DNA of 64,000 nt, taken from Ceratotherium simum simum. Taxonomy: Eukaryota > Chordata > Mammalia > Perissodactyla > Rhinocerotidae. Position numbers and translations under genes: made by a program. The notes under the pieces were generated by a model, which was not told the origin of the DNA, ran no database searches, and saw only the letters and a list, made by a program, of their open reading frames with translations. Of this stretch, positions 1 through 12,424 are shown in pieces. The stretch spans positions 4,288,569-4,352,568 of the forward strand of contig NW_004454195.1 in NCBI RefSeq assembly GCF_000283155.1, written 5' to 3'. The stretch's first letter is position 1, and every line of letters begins with the position of its first letter.

Positions 1-837
1 CAAACAATGATGAAAAGAGACTCCAGGAAACCAACACACCAGCCCTCCAGACGTGCCCAGACAAGTGTGAATTTAAGAATATGAGTGAGCACAGATAAGG
101 CCAAAGCCATAATACCAATTACAACTAAAAGTCATGTTTTCCACATGAATTTAAAACTATCCATCAAAAAAGAAAAGATACACATAGACCCATGGATGGG
201 CGATGCTTCTGAATGATAATATAAAGTATACAACTGACCAAAGAGCTCTCCTACTGACCTGATAAATGGCTGAAAAGGAATCATGGCAACATGCCTTGCA
301 TTTTGGTTGACACAGCGACATAAACCCGACTAATATCAGATGGTGTAACGTCATCCCTGGATGGGAGCCAGAGGTTTCACTAGCAATCTCTGCTGTTATC
401 AGATCTGGAAAGTGTTTCACTTGCTTTCTCTTCTAGCAAAACAAAAGGTAGCAGAGACCAAAAGAGGCAAGAAGGTGGAACCAGAAATTGTCCAGACTCC
501 AATACCCTAAATTACCTGATGACGAATCAATATTCCTTGTTACATGGTTTTAATAGAAGGTAAACTACTAAAAAACGTCTGATCTTCGTCATGCTTTTAA
601 TTCTTCCTTTTCTCATATCGGAGAAAGAATATTCCTGCTTCCTGACCAAAGTGTATCCCTTTACTACTAAACCCTATCTGCTTGCTCTATCTTCATACCC
701 TTTTTCATTCGCTCCTCAGTCAGTCCACTTCAATCCATTAACCATGACAGAGCCCAGCACCCTATTATATACCTCCCTCCCAGTATGCCTTAATGGAAAA
801 GCCAAAACTGCACTGATTTTAGGCATTGTCCTGACAC
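1..837. other. Unique sequence, no gene seen
   Basis: I recognise no repeat or exon here. An 85-codon ATG frame at 591-848 runs into the MIR that follows and matches no family I know, so it is not called. Confidence 0.6.
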
Positions 838-930
838 TCGCTGGCTGAATGATCTTGGTCAAATTTCTTCACCTCTCTGGGCCTCAGTTGCTGCACCTAT
901 AAAATGAAGTTGATCTCTGCAGCCCAGTCA
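838..930 (+). mobile_element. MIR SINE fragment, sense
   Basis: The stretch follows the central MIR core in order: a GACCTTGGGCAAGT-like block, then a CTCTCTGGGCCTCAG block, then a TGTAAAATG-like block (here cctataaaatgaag at about 895-908). MIR is an ancient tRNA-derived SINE found across mammals. Both ends have decayed, so the limits are approximate, and no target duplication is visible. Confidence 0.75.
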
Positions 931-2380
931 CCACCAAAATTCTCACCAAATCATTAGCCCACAGGTTTTCAAATGTGCAGAGAAACAAAGCATCATTGGG
1001 AGGCCAGACAGCTCTTTTACCATATGTGTGAAAGAGCTCTGTGAAAATACATGTTCTTGAGGGTGGGGGCCGCCTAGGGAAACAATTAAGACAACTGAAT
1101 ATGGGGGAAAAAACACTTCATCTTATCCCCTAAGTGGAACTGAAAAGTGTGAGCGTCCACAGCACAAAGGAGAATAGTTGGCAGGGAACCTAGCGGTGTG
1201 AAGTACACCTGAAATCTTCCCTCTCCACTGGTGCAGAGTTTTTTCACCTGAAATCTTCCCTCTCCACTGGTGCAGAGTTTTTTTTTTTTATCTGGTGTAA
1301 CTGGAAAAGCAGAACTAGGCAGAGAGGATATTTTTAAGGAATACAACAGTTTATTAGGTACAATAAATTATAGGCAATCAATAAATAATATTTCAATTGA
1401 ATTCAATGTCTTTCTACTGGTTCTCTTTAGGAAAGATCAGAATGTTCCACTCTGCTCTCTACTCCTCGTTCTGTGAATGTTCCACGTGTCAGTACACAAA
1501 TTTAGAAGCTCAGAACAGCAGAGGCCATAATTATGACTACATAGCACTGAAGAATTTAATCAGTTAATGTTCTAGGATCTACCCATCAAACATTGACAGC
1601 TCACAATCAATGTAAGAAGTTACTTTGTAAATTGGATGTTTTTCCCCCTTGGATTTGAGATCTAGAAGCCTGCATTGCTTGACTTCCCTGGAAAATTTCC
1701 AGATTTGCACTTGAGTTTCAACTTTGTAGATTGAGCTTTGTTTCTTAAAGACAATAGTGAATGGTTTTGCTACTGGCTATTAAAATCTGCTTTTAAGAAT
1801 AATTTAGGTATTCTTTGCAAAGAGGCTTCTGTTATTTCCATCATGTTATTTTATTTTCAATTTTTCCTCTTCCTTCTCCATTTTAAATCCCCTATCTCAG
1901 GGGTGCACCTAAGTGCTCAGGTAATATACATACAAATGCTTCAACAGACAGATGGGTAAGTACCATCTCACGGCGCCCATACTTCTTAGTGAAAAAAGGA
2001 CCCAAAACAGAATGCAGTAATTCCATCCCCTCAAGTGCTGTAATAATCCCTGCAGGGGGTAGTTCTGAACTAAAACTGCAGCACAATGGATGTATAAATT
2101 AAGGCTACCAATAACACTTGACAATACAACGGAGTAAGTATTCTAATATTCCCATTTCTAATACATACATTACATAAAGCCAGAAGAATTACTTTAAAAC
2201 CAGTAGCAAAGTAAAACTTAAGCCGTTTTTGCCAAGTCAGTGCTATATTCTCATTTTTTTCCCAATATATGATTTCCATGCAACTGAATGTATCCTCCAG
2301 GAGTGTGAACCTCCAAATAGACAGACTTGCTTAAGCTTTGTAGGTTAGTCTCTATAAGCACAGGATACCTGAAAGCTTAT
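931..2380. other. Unique sequence with a 39-bp tandem duplication
   Basis: I see no gene. The one clear structure is an exact 39-bp tandem repeat at 1206-1283, listed separately, followed by a T tract. The rest is AT-rich DNA with short chance frames. Confidence 0.6.
1206..1283. repeat. Exact 39-bp tandem duplication
   Basis: Copy 1 is 1206-1244 and copy 2 is 1245-1283, with no mismatch. Each unit begins cacctgaaatcttccctctc and ends in a short T run. The second unit is followed by extra Ts (to about 1289). Identity between copies suggests a recent replication slippage or end-joining event. The unit length is a multiple of three, so an antisense chance frame shows the same 13 residues twice; this is not evidence of coding. 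Confidence 0.95.
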
Positions 2381-2628
2381 TAATGACTAACATTTAGGTA
2401 ATCTTTACTAAAGTGCTAATCACAATTGGATAGTTCTCATTAAATCCAATAAATTACTATTATTAATAATATTAAATTATCCCCATTTTATAGCTAAGGA
2501 AATGAAGGCTGAGGGAGGTTAAATAATTTGCCTGAGGTCACATTGCTAGTAAGTGGTAGAAGCAGGATTTGAACCTGGGAACTCTGGCTTCAGAGCCCAA
2601 GCACTTAGCTACTCTACAATATCACCCT
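2381..2628 (-). mobile_element. MIR SINE, nearly full length, antisense
   Basis: Read on the minus strand this follows MIR almost end to end. On the plus strand the order is ccccattttatagctaagga, a gaggttaaataa block, a ggtcacattgctagtaagtg block, and gatttgaacctggg, the complement of the tRNA-derived B-box side. The A+T-rich 5' part (2381-2470) is weaker. Confidence 0.85.
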
Positions 2629-2630
2629 GT

Positions 2631-2651
2631 AGTGTTACCAGTAGTAACACT
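2631..2651. repeat. Short perfect hairpin
   Basis: agtgttac and gtaacact form an 8-bp perfect stem around a 5-base loop, just after the MIR. It is small enough to be chance and I assign no function. Confidence 0.6.
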
Positions 2652-3368
2652 GAGTCTTTAATTTTAAAGGGGCAAAGGATAACTCACCTACTATTTGCCC
2701 TAGAAAACATCTTATTATAAGGCCAGACTAACATGGGTCCAATTCAGAGAGATTTGGCTACAGAAATGCCTAGAGGACGTGAACTGGTAGATTACTTTGC
2801 CTATGAGACATTCTCCCTGCACAAAGTCCAGAACCAGGGTTACAACGAGGGCCCCTCTGAATTATGGGGATCAGTGAGAGCCCATGGCTGTCTACCCACC
2901 AGTCCACCTGCTTTCAGTTATCTGGAGATACTACGCCTCCTGAACTGTTCACATACCAAGAAATGTCAAGGCTATCAATATTTACATCACATGAACCTGA
3001 AGGTCAGTTCAAAAGGGTACCAGTTATTTATGGGAAAGTTTTAGTCCCATAGGGCAGATGGGAGAAAAGAAAGAGCTTGGAACCATTCCCATTTTATCTC
3101 CATGATCTCTAATATAAGGAGTCTACTGCCAACCACTAAGACACTCCTAAGTGAAAGGTAAAACTGGTATTTTTAACATAAAAATATCACTTGTGGTATT
3201 TAATTTTCATGAATCTAATGTCACCAACAAAACAAGCCAGAAGATCCCATCACATTAAGTAGTGCCTGAAACTTCTAAATAATAAGCAATTCCAAAGCAA
3301 TGATATACCTTCATTTTAGGATGATATTTGTTCTAAATGCTGTATCTGGCATTTCTAAAAAACATGAA
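2652..3368. other. Unique sequence, no gene seen
   Basis: It contains a 103-codon ATG frame (2733-3044) that matches no family I recognise and has no clear splice or promoter context. I therefore leave it uncalled. Confidence 0.55.
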
Positions 3369-3387
3369 AATAAAAGCACAGAAGCCT

Positions 3388-3617
3388 CGGGCCGGCCCTG
3401 TGGCTTGGTGGTTAAGTGCGCGCGCTGCGATGCTGGTGGCCCGGGTTCGGATCCCGGGTGCGCATCGAGGCACCACTTCTCTGTTCATCCTGGGGCCGGG
3501 TCCCACGTGCAGCGACTGGAAGGATGTGCAGCTGCGACACGCGGCTATCCGCTGGGGCTTTGGGGGGAAAATAAAATAAATAAAATCTTTAAAAAATAAA
3601 AAAATAAAAAAAAAAAT
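3388..3617 (+). mobile_element. ERE SINE, ERE1-like
   Basis: Full-length perissodactyl tRNA-derived SINE. It starts with ggccggccctgtggcttggt, carries the B box ggttcggatcc at 3444-3454, then the catcctggggccgggtccca and aactgg...gatgtgcagct blocks, a gctttgggg block, an aataaaatcttt motif and an A-rich tail. A 19-bp exact target duplication, aataaaagcacagaagcct, lies at 3369-3387 and 3618-3636. This shows L1-type retrotransposition with both ends intact. Confidence 0.97.
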
Positions 3618-3636
3618 AATAAAAGCACAGAAGCCT

Positions 3637-6600
3637 GTATCCAGAGCTAGTGGTGATGACACAAACCATTTGAACGTTACCAAATGTCTCATTTGGGTCT
3701 TCCTATATTTGCCTGCAATACAAAACAAAAAAATCACTACACAAAGCCCTTTCCAAGGCCAGTTAAACCCACTTGCTACACACACACATACACACACAGA
3801 GTTGGGAAAGAAACTCTTTATCTACCCAATGCCCCATTTCATCACCTCAAAACTGGAATAAAGTACCTATAAACGAAAATGAAAAATTCTAAGAAACATA
3901 GGCTAGTAGCTTTTGGTAAGCTCCAGAAAAAAATGTTGCTGAATTTGTCATTATACTCCTAACACTCAATAATACCTTGACCTTATAAAAAGATCCTGGG
4001 TTCTATAATTAGGCCACTAAGTTTCTTTGATGTCCCAACAACACAAAAATGTCAAGAAACAAAAAGCATGAGGAAAGAGGTATAAAATTTAACAGAGTAC
4101 CTACATGATTTAAGGAATATTGACGCACTAACCTTTTTCATGGAAATCTCCTTGAAAAACTAAATCAGAAAAATTGTGAAGCCTCTACTGCTTGCAATAA
4201 AGAGGTATGTCCAGGCAGTATCAAAAGTTGTCTTCTCCCAGCTGAAATCTTCTGAGTTTGATCTTCCTGTTTTGACTAGAGGTCTCCTGACGAAGGGCCT
4301 GCGGTGTTATAAATTATCCCATTACTCACTTTCCTCAGCTATCCCCGCTGGAGCAGGAAGGAAGTAAATCTTGGAGTCCTGCACTTACATCCCTTAATCA
4401 TACACACGCATACCCCCCAAGGCAGTAAATCACCATCTTTCACTGTGTCACCATGATTCACACCTGAAACAGAGCAGAGAAGACAGGTACTCAGAAATGC
4501 CATGCCTAAGGAACGGTATCTTCATACATAAAAATACTACTACTTAGGTACACCAGTGTTGTTTCTTCTCAAATAGACACCACACTAGCGAGTATATCAT
4601 TCTAATTAAGAGTTGTCAACCATATTAAAGGCAAACTTTATAGAGCACAGCTTTCCAAAGAGAACATTTCAGGACTCAGTTCCCTTTCTAAGCTCTGTTA
4701 AAACCAAACATCTATATCACATTAACCCACTTGGGCATGACTTTAATTAGTGGAATTGGTCCTATTATTAGGCTGACTTCCCTCTCAAACTCGGCAGGGC
4801 AGAAACAGGACCCATCATATGTTTTAAGATGCTACCTAATTCTATAAAAGATCTCATTTAACTGTATACAGAAGTAGTTAAGAATGAAAATATACCGTCA
4901 ATCCTAAAGAAAACTATTAGAGGTTACCTCATTTTCTAAGATTATGTATCCATTTATTTACTACAACTTGAACAGAAAGAGGAAAAGACATTTGCAGTAG
5001 TCAAAGAGACTTCCTTTATTTTGACTAAAAAAACGCAAACTGTTTTCAGATTTATGTGAATTTTATAAGTTTGGGTGGGTTTTCCTATGCAATACACAAC
5101 TGCATTGCTTCCCTTTATTTGCCCTGTCGGGGAAAGGCAGTAACAGAAGCGCATGCTCAATACTTTTAAGCACATTAAAACTTTATTAGCTGAGGAGATA
5201 AGGACCAACACCTCCCTCTTGCCAAGCAGAAGCCAACAGGCAACAGAACAAGGCCACATGATAGAAAACACCTCCTGAAGATTTTACTCAACTTTTTTGT
5301 TGAGTTTGCACCACTATTATCAGTTGCCCTTCACAACTGCCAGCGTGTTTCATCAAATTTGAAATCAGCTCAGTATCAGTATGATAACAAGTACAATGGT
5401 CTCTCAGCTCCTAGATTTGAGATTGATGAGTGAATGCTAATAAGTGCTCTGTCTGCAAGATTTATTTTTTATATTTGACTCTCTGACTTTAATTTTATTT
5501 CATTCAAAAGTTTGGAACTAAATCTCACATAGGGGGAAGAAATGTATTATGACACTCCTTCATCAAGAACCAGACCGGGCTGACAGACTGTTTCTTTAAG
5601 TGCTTTTCAGCAAAATGGCTGCCTCAAGGATTAGGCTCTGAAATGGCTGAGAATAGGGATTTGTAGGACAAAGAATGACACATATTTTTGACAGCAGTGA
5701 ATACATACATAGGATAAAGGCATTTTTTAAATAAAAACCATTGTGGTACATTTAAAAAAGAGTAATGTAATTGAAAATAGATTTTTTTTTTTAAAGAATG
5801 AACTCAATGCTACCAGACTTTTAAGGTTGTTTTATTTTTTATTGATTTTAAAGGGCTTTCTAATAAGATTATATGCCCTACATTGTAGGGCCAAAAGCTC
5901 TTTGACTGCATATAAATGAATTGTGGTCTGCTCACTTTCAACAAAGGATTCACTTATCCAGACTCCATTAACATTATATTAAGACAAAAGCATCTCCTTT
6001 GAGTTTTTGGTTGTGCTGTAGAAAAACACCAATAATAATGCCTTAGCCTGAACCGTATATGCATACAAAAATACACTTTCCCCAATTAACCAATATTAAA
6101 GTACATGAATACAATATATTACTAAACAAAAGGAGTACATCTTTATGAACATTCCACTACAAAACACAAATTCTTGGGGTTACTTCAACATTACTAGTAC
6201 CGGGAATTACTTTTTGAATGACAGATTTTTTTTTTTTTTAATCACACTTGTGTTACGTTTTACGTCCAGTTTTAAAACCGTGCAAATGGAAGAAAACCAA
6301 TCTTTGTAAATATTCCCCTATCATCAGGTTCAGGAGAGGGTTATTTCTAGACTTAAAGAACAATGGAATATAAACCACAGATGCTGGTGCCTGTCAGATA
6401 TGAAGTGCCCACAGATTAACCCACAGCAAACTATCCCTGCATTGCATTCCAGGGTCACTTAAATACGATTGCAAGGAAGACTCCTTTTAGCTAAAAATGT
6501 AGATGTCAGGCAGCTGCATGTCAGACTTTAAAAATGACCTTTGGAAAATCTCATGGGCTTATGCTATCCTAAAACAGCAAATACTGACATTTTTTTTAAT

Positions 6601-6839
6601 GTAATACCAGTAAACCACATTCAAGGTCAGAAAAAGTCTACTTGGCCACCTGAATAACTCTGCCATATTTGGTATCCAAAATTAAAAGGGAGAGATTTAA
6701 AAGTAGTAGTTAAATGCTAGATTTCGATATAAAAACTTAAAATTGGGGCAGGGCATAAGCCAAAATAAGGACAACTCATTTAATGGCATTTAGTCAGCTC
6801 ACTTGTGAAACATACACTGATTCACACACACCATCAAAA
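3637..6839. other. 3.2 kb repeat-poor, AT-rich unique block
   Basis: No interspersed repeat, exon or RNA gene is recognisable. There is a short CA tract near 3780-3799 and a 17-base near-palindrome at 5875-5891 (gccctaca and tgtagggc around one base). The lack of repeats over 3 kb is notable beside the repeat-rich middle of the window. Confidence 0.55.
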
Positions 6840-6851
6840 AATAGTACTCAA

Positions 6852-7250
6852 GGGCCGGCCCCGTGGCTTGGTGGTTAAGTGAGCGCGCTCCACTGCTGGC
6901 GACCCGGGTTCGGATCCCGGGCTCGCACCGACGCGCTGCTTCTCCGGCCATGCTGAGGCCGCGTCCCACATACAGCAACTAGAAGGATGTGCAGCTATGA
7001 CACACAACTATCTACTGGGGCTTTGGGGNNNNNNNNNNNNNNNNNNNNNNNNNNNNNNNNNNNNNNNNNNNNNNNNNNNNNNNNNNNNNNNNNNNNNNNN
7101 NNNNNNNNNNNNNNNNNNNNNNNNNNNNCATGCTGAGGCCGCGTCCCACATACAGCAACTAGAAGGATGTGCAGCTATGACACACAACTATCTACTGGGG
7201 CTTTGGGGGGAAAAAATAAATAAAAATAAAATCTTTAAAAAAAAAAAAAA
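6852..7250 (+). mobile_element. ERE SINE, ERE1-like, split by assembly gap
   Basis: The SINE starts at gggccggccccgtggcttgg and has the B box ggttcggatcc at about 6908-6918. It breaks at an N run and then repeats its last 80 bases before finishing in gctttgggg, aataaaatcttt and an A tail. A 13-bp target duplication, aatagtactcaag, flanks it (6840-6852 and 7251-7263). The real element is probably about 220 bp; the extra length is an assembly artefact. Confidence 0.95.
7029..7128. other. Assembly gap, exactly 100 N
   Basis: A run of exactly 100 N, the usual placeholder length for a gap of unknown size. The 80 bases before it (6949-7028) are identical to the 80 bases after it (7129-7208), so the two contigs overlap and were not merged. 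The true gap is probably zero or negative. Confidence 0.97.
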
Positions 7251-7263
7251 AATAGTACTCAAG

Positions 7264-9319
7264 TTAACCAAGAATGGCTAATGTCAAAATCAGACACGTA
7301 TACTGAGCTATTACGTATGTTTGAAACCATCACAAAATTGTAAGGCCTGCCTCAAGTAGTCTAAGAGATAACTGAATATCATTAACATAGTAAAATATAT
7401 GAAGAGACATGTATAGCGAGGAGTGCACTCAGCAAAACGTCACTAAATTATATCCTTAAATCTGGTTTTGCCTTTAAAATGCACCCCCATCAGACACACG
7501 TTCACCCACCGCACTGAACACAACCAGAAAGGAGCTCAGAGCCTGCAACCAAAATGACGGCCCAGGAGTTTGTGGGTTCTATAAATGGTGGTTTGAGATT
7601 TGGGTTCTGTTTCTCTATATAAATAAAATATCCATGGAAATGTTCTCCTGACACTATGGAGTCACAGAAAAGAAGATTCATGGACCAAGTGGTTTACCAA
7701 TTTCTTTTGATCAAAAGCAGTTAGAGGACCAACTAGGTCTGAAGTCCCTTCTACCTGCCACTTGATTATTTGTAGTGCAATATAAAGCTGGTTCTATTGA
7801 TTTACCAGGAAATGCTTCCCATATCACGTTCAGCACTGAAGAATGAGCCATACGTATTCAACTACAATTAGACAGCAACAATCCTCCAAAGCATAAAACC
7901 ATCTTTCTAACATCAACATTTTAAATGGGAAGTTGGGAAAGGGGTAGGAGGAAAACTGTACAGATACCAAAAGGACTGGTGTCATGGAGGAGCAGAGGAG
8001 GAACTGGATTCTTTCCATTACCCCGAGGGTATCACTTAGGTTCAATTAAGCTCCAACTGCACAACAAGTACAAGTCGAAATGTTTTGTACTCCAGCTACC
8101 AATATGAATAGACTTTACAAGCTGAAGAGAACCTCTTCTGAAAATTATCATGGTTTACTGATGAGTACTTTCTATCAATGTCCCCCCAAAAAAATTTAAG
8201 CCCACTACTGATGTTGTAAATGACTCAAGAATTACACAGGGAAGCATAAATACGTCTCTAGATCTCTGGTTGGATAACAAGGAGCTCTTGGAGCTGAAAC
8301 GTTCACAGAGGCAATTGGTTATCCTAATGCCTTAAGTCTGTGAGTCTTACAGCTGACATTTCCCAACCTAGGACAATAACAGATTAGAAGACCAGGAGGG
8401 ACATTTCTATTCTTAAGGACATAACCAGCAGCTGCTGTCTTCATTTGAAATACTTGGCTCATGCAAACTTGTTTATGCATTTGGTGTATTCATATAATTT
8501 GCCAATTTGCTAGGCTTGACACCAAGAAGACGGCTGAACATTTGCTGTTGTCCATTTGTTGACTCACACAAACTCAAGGCCTAAATGCCACATAAAGAGA
8601 ATCTGACCAGCTGGGAGGAGACCAAGTACCTGATGAAGGAGATCAAACTAAGTCTTGTCCTGATTTTTCTCTGGAAAAAATCAAAAAGGAAATAATATTT
8701 TCTAATAATTCGAATAACCCTTTTATTTGTCCTTTCTTCTTATAGAAGCTAGATTTATTCTTAGCATGTTTCAACAAATGGTCACAATCACTACTCAAAA
8801 ATCAGGCAATTTAAGTAAAATAGCCTTAGGTATTTAGACACAAATGAATGCCAGCTAAATAAACAATTAACCTGAGAACACAAACACACAGCCAATCTCA
8901 TTCATCCTAGCAAGTCACTGGGCCAAGTCTTTCTTGCCAGTGAGAAGCACAGCTTGAGGGGTTTTATTTACCTTTTCTCACCCCAAGAGACAACAACAAA
9001 TCATACATATACCAACTCATAAAAAATATCTTTAGAACAAGACCAATTTTCCAGTCTTTTCCAGTTTTAATACTTAACGAAAATCTCTAAAACTGAGTAA
9101 TAGAAAACTCTGCATTTTAAAAAATATTCTTACTACATTTAATGTATTTAAGTATGGCCAGAACCACAAATGTGGCTCACTAAGTACATACCTACAAGAT
9201 TTCTGGAGCAGCAAGAGGCCCTACTACTGCCAAACAATCTCTTCCTGTGCTGCTTGTCCGAATATCCAAATTCCCACCATTGCTTAGCGTCTTTAGGTAT
9301 CAAATCCCCTTAATAAAAT
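7264..9319. other. Unique sequence, no gene seen
   Basis: I see no repeat copy I can name. A 14-bp palindrome, cttttgatcaaaag, sits at 7704-7717. Short frames near 7830-8107 overlap on both strands and look like chance. Confidence 0.55.
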
Positions 9320-9329
9320 ACCTAGCTAT

Positions 9330-9410
9330 ACGGCAAATATCGAATCATTATGTTATATACCTGAAACTAATATTACATCAATTATATCTCAAAAAATTAA
9401 TTTTAAAGAA
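9330..9410 (+). mobile_element. Very short L1 3'-end insertion
   Basis: The segment contains the recognisable L1 3' terminus (atcattatgttatataccug-like, then gaaactaatattacatcaat and tatatctcaaaaaa). An exact 10-bp duplication, acctagctat, lies at 9320-9329 and 9411-9420. Together these mark an L1 copy 5'-truncated to about 80 bp with its target duplication still intact. Confidence 0.8.
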
Positions 9411-9420
9411 ACCTAGCTAT

Positions 9421-11829
9421 TAACTCCTTAGCATAAATTTGTTTCACATAGGGATCTAGTGACTAAGACCCAAAGGGCGTAATCAGTTGAACAGGTAAAC
9501 AGCAGCAGGAGTGGGGAGGGGAGGAAAAGTTCCATTTAGGGAGAAAAGCTTACAACTAGTGTAGACTGGGCCAACAAAGGCAGTAGGAAGATTCAAGAAA
9601 TAAGTCCAGGGAAAGCCTATCACAATAGATAGAATTTTAGTCCGTTTTGAAGTGAAAAATGTTGAGACTTGGCTTCCAGTATCAGATGGTATCTCAAGAT
9701 TTATTTTCTCATAATCTGCACCATTAGTCAGGAAAAAACCAACATACATTTGCTGAAGAAAAAGAGCAAAGTCTCGCCTCCTCGTCTTGCTTGGAATTCT
9801 GCCCTCTCTTCCCCTATGCCCAGGCTACTTTGTCTAGAACCACTGACACTGTCTTCTTCCTACTTGCTCTCTTTTCTTCCATTCTTTCATAAAATTCCAG
9901 GACTAAGAATTAAAATCCTCTACCTAAGTAAAGGCAGGCAAAATCTTTTTAAATCTCCATTCACCAAAAATGTTTATATCGAGGGAAAGTGTTGCTCTGT
10001 TTACTCGGAGAGCACAGAGACATTTCAGCAAGGAAAAAAATCCTGGTCTACTGATTCTGAGTCTAGGCTTCACCCCCCCAGGACTAGTTGTTTCTCACAA
10101 TTACTATTCTGAAAAAGTCACTTCTATTTAGGTTTCAGGCCAACATTTCAAAGCCTACCAAAACATTAAAATATTACCTTTTTGAGTGGGATGACATCCA
10201 ATCAGAACTGGAAGATTAAGTTGCACATGAGTTCAACCAGAGCAGGCCGCGATCTTATGGCATGTCTACAAAGCATTTAACCTTTGATATTAAAATTACA
10301 GAATCCTGGGCAGTAGATCAGCAGAATCCTGCCCAATTTCACATGAGAAGCCTAAGTAATGTCCTGAAGTTTACGTTTCTGTGCTCAGTGGTCAAGCAAG
10401 CTCTCCTGAAGAGGAGTCCCCAGTGCTCACACGAAGCAATTTCCCTTCAGCACAGAGCGCTCCGTTTTCCCCAGAGAACGGGACAAAAACTCTGATGAGG
10501 CTGAGTTCTGGCACACTTGGAGCAGCAATGCCCAACAGCCTTTACATAATTCAGCAGACTGTCACTTCTTTACACATCTAATGCTACATCTAAAGGAAAC
10601 AAGGTCTGGGTAAAACACAAGTTCACTAGACCTGGGACGCGACATAGGGTAGAAGACAACCAGGGAAGGGGACCTGAAGGTGTGGCAGGAAACCCTCAGC
10701 AACTAGGGTGGAAGAAGGAGAGTATGGGGGGCATTCTCATCAAATTTAAATGGGGCAGGAAAGTGGGGAGACAGCAGGTCATAAAGTCAGCATCTAGTTA
10801 GGGGAATAAACAGCCATTATGGCCATTAAATAGGCCATAGAAAACGTTGATTTTTACTTTTTTTCTACTCTTCCCCCCTTTCTTCTTCCTTTTTACCCCA
10901 AGACAACTGGCCCAATCTACTTTGCTCACAGTTCCCCATTAGCTTATTCAACATCAAGCCACTTAAGAAAAATCTAAGATAACAGACTCACAAAATCTCG
11001 ACAAAGTTGAAGAGTAAATTTTGACATGACCATTGTCCCTGGGATTGCCATACTCCCTGGTAGATGAGCTACGTTCAGGCCTAAAGCAACTCCTAGAACA
11101 TCAACTCTATCTCGCTAATAGGACTCTCTACCTTTGATCAGACAAAGAACTCCCTTCTCTGGACATTGTCAGGGTATATATTCTTATAGTCTTTTTTCCC
11201 CTACCGGTTTAAAACAGCCACATTTTTATAAGTTCTGTGAAGATAACCACAAGACACAGCCTCAATTTTTTCTCTTCTTCTTATGTCATTTCCTAGGGGG
11301 AAAAGGAATAAGACTTAAATAGGACAGAGGCTGGAGACCACCAGGAAGTAACTAGGCATACCCCACTCCCAGCTGGTGGAGGGACACAAGATTTGCAGTT
11401 AACTCTACATCAGGACTTCTGTAATGTCCTCTTCACCTATCTAGAAGGCACCTTTTTATCACTGCTCTTCACAACACAAGAAAAAGTAAATTAGTAAAGA
11501 AAAATGTTTTTACAGCCCAACACGATGGAAGACACAGCTGAGTATCTCTAGGAACCTAAGTTTAAAAAAGGAAGTGAAGACAGGCCCTTCCCTTCTCTAC
11601 TAGAAAATAATACAAGCAGCCCACCACTCTTGGGAGTTGTACTTCTTAAATTCTAAAGGAAAAATGCTTTTCCATCTGTGTTCTGCTTCCTTTCATCAGT
11701 GGTCTTCTGGATTTCTCATGCCAGCCACCCCACCTCCCTTGCATGATCCATTCTTGCACCTGGCCTTGGACCAGGTTTGACTCACACACGGAGCAGAAAA
11801 AAAAGAGTGAACGTCACTTGTTTAAAAAT
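9421..11829. other. Unique sequence, no gene seen
   Basis: The longest open stretch (9669-10112, 147 codons) opens with TTG rather than ATG and resembles nothing I know. No repeat family is recognisable. Confidence 0.5.
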
Positions 11830-11837
11830 GAGAAATA

Positions 11838-12330
11838 GATATCTGTACCCCCATGATCATAGCAGCCTTATTCACAATAACAAAAAGGTGGAAGCATCCC
11901 AAATATCCATCAACAGATGAATGTGTAAATATAATCTGGTATATCCATACAATAGAATATTATTCAGCCCTCAAAACTGAAGGAAATTCTGACACATGCA
12001 ACAACCGGGATGAACTTTGAAGACATTATGGTAAGTGAAATAAGCCAGTTACAAAAAGCTAACTACTGCATCATTCCACCGATATGAGGTATCTGGAGCA
12101 CTCAAACTCTGAGAAACAAAGTAGAATGGTGGCTGCCAGGTGGTTCCCAGAGGGGGATATAGGGAGTTGTTGTTTAATAGGTCCAGAGTTTCAGTGTTGC
12201 AAGATGAAAAAGTTCTGGAGATTGGTTGCACAACGACATGAATATACTTAATAGTACTGCACTGTACACTTAGAAATAAAGTGGTAAATTTTATGTTTTT
12301 TACTACAATTGAAAATAAATAAAAAAGAAC
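11838..12330 (+). mobile_element. L1 3' end (older L1M-type), sense
   Basis: About 490 bp follows the mammalian L1 ORF2 end and 3' UTR in order: agcagccttattcacaataa, ccatcaacagatgaatg, tattattcagccctc, acattatggtaagtgaaata, agaatggtggctgccaggtg, agatgaaaaagttctgga, tgcactgtacacttagaaat, then an A-rich end. The short string gagaaata occurs on both sides (11830-11837 and 12331-12338) and may be the target duplication. It is badly 5'-truncated and has no coding potential. Confidence 0.93.
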
Positions 12331-12424
12331 GAGAAATATATTTAGCCTATAAGCTAGAAGTAACTGTTCTCTCTTCTAAATTACCATTGCATTTTCACTG
12401 TGTCTCTTAAGTAAGTTATTGATC

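Noticed and set aside
2733..3044. 103-codon ATG frame
   Set aside because: No recognised domain and no supporting signals. A frame of this length is expected by chance in 64 kb read in six frames.
3444..3454. tRNA-like B boxes in EREs read as tRNA genes
   Set aside because: They belong to tRNA-derived SINEs; no cloverleaf with proper anticodon and acceptor stems is present.
3333..3797. 154-codon minus-strand open frame
   Set aside because: Most of it is the antisense of an ERE SINE plus its flanks; the frame comes from SINE sequence, not a gene.
7029..7128. N run inside a predicted open frame
   Set aside because: The frame crosses an assembly gap inside a SINE and has no meaning.
9669..10112. 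147-codon open frame
   Set aside because: It opens at TTG, has low-complexity stretches and no family resemblance, and no splice or promoter context is visible.
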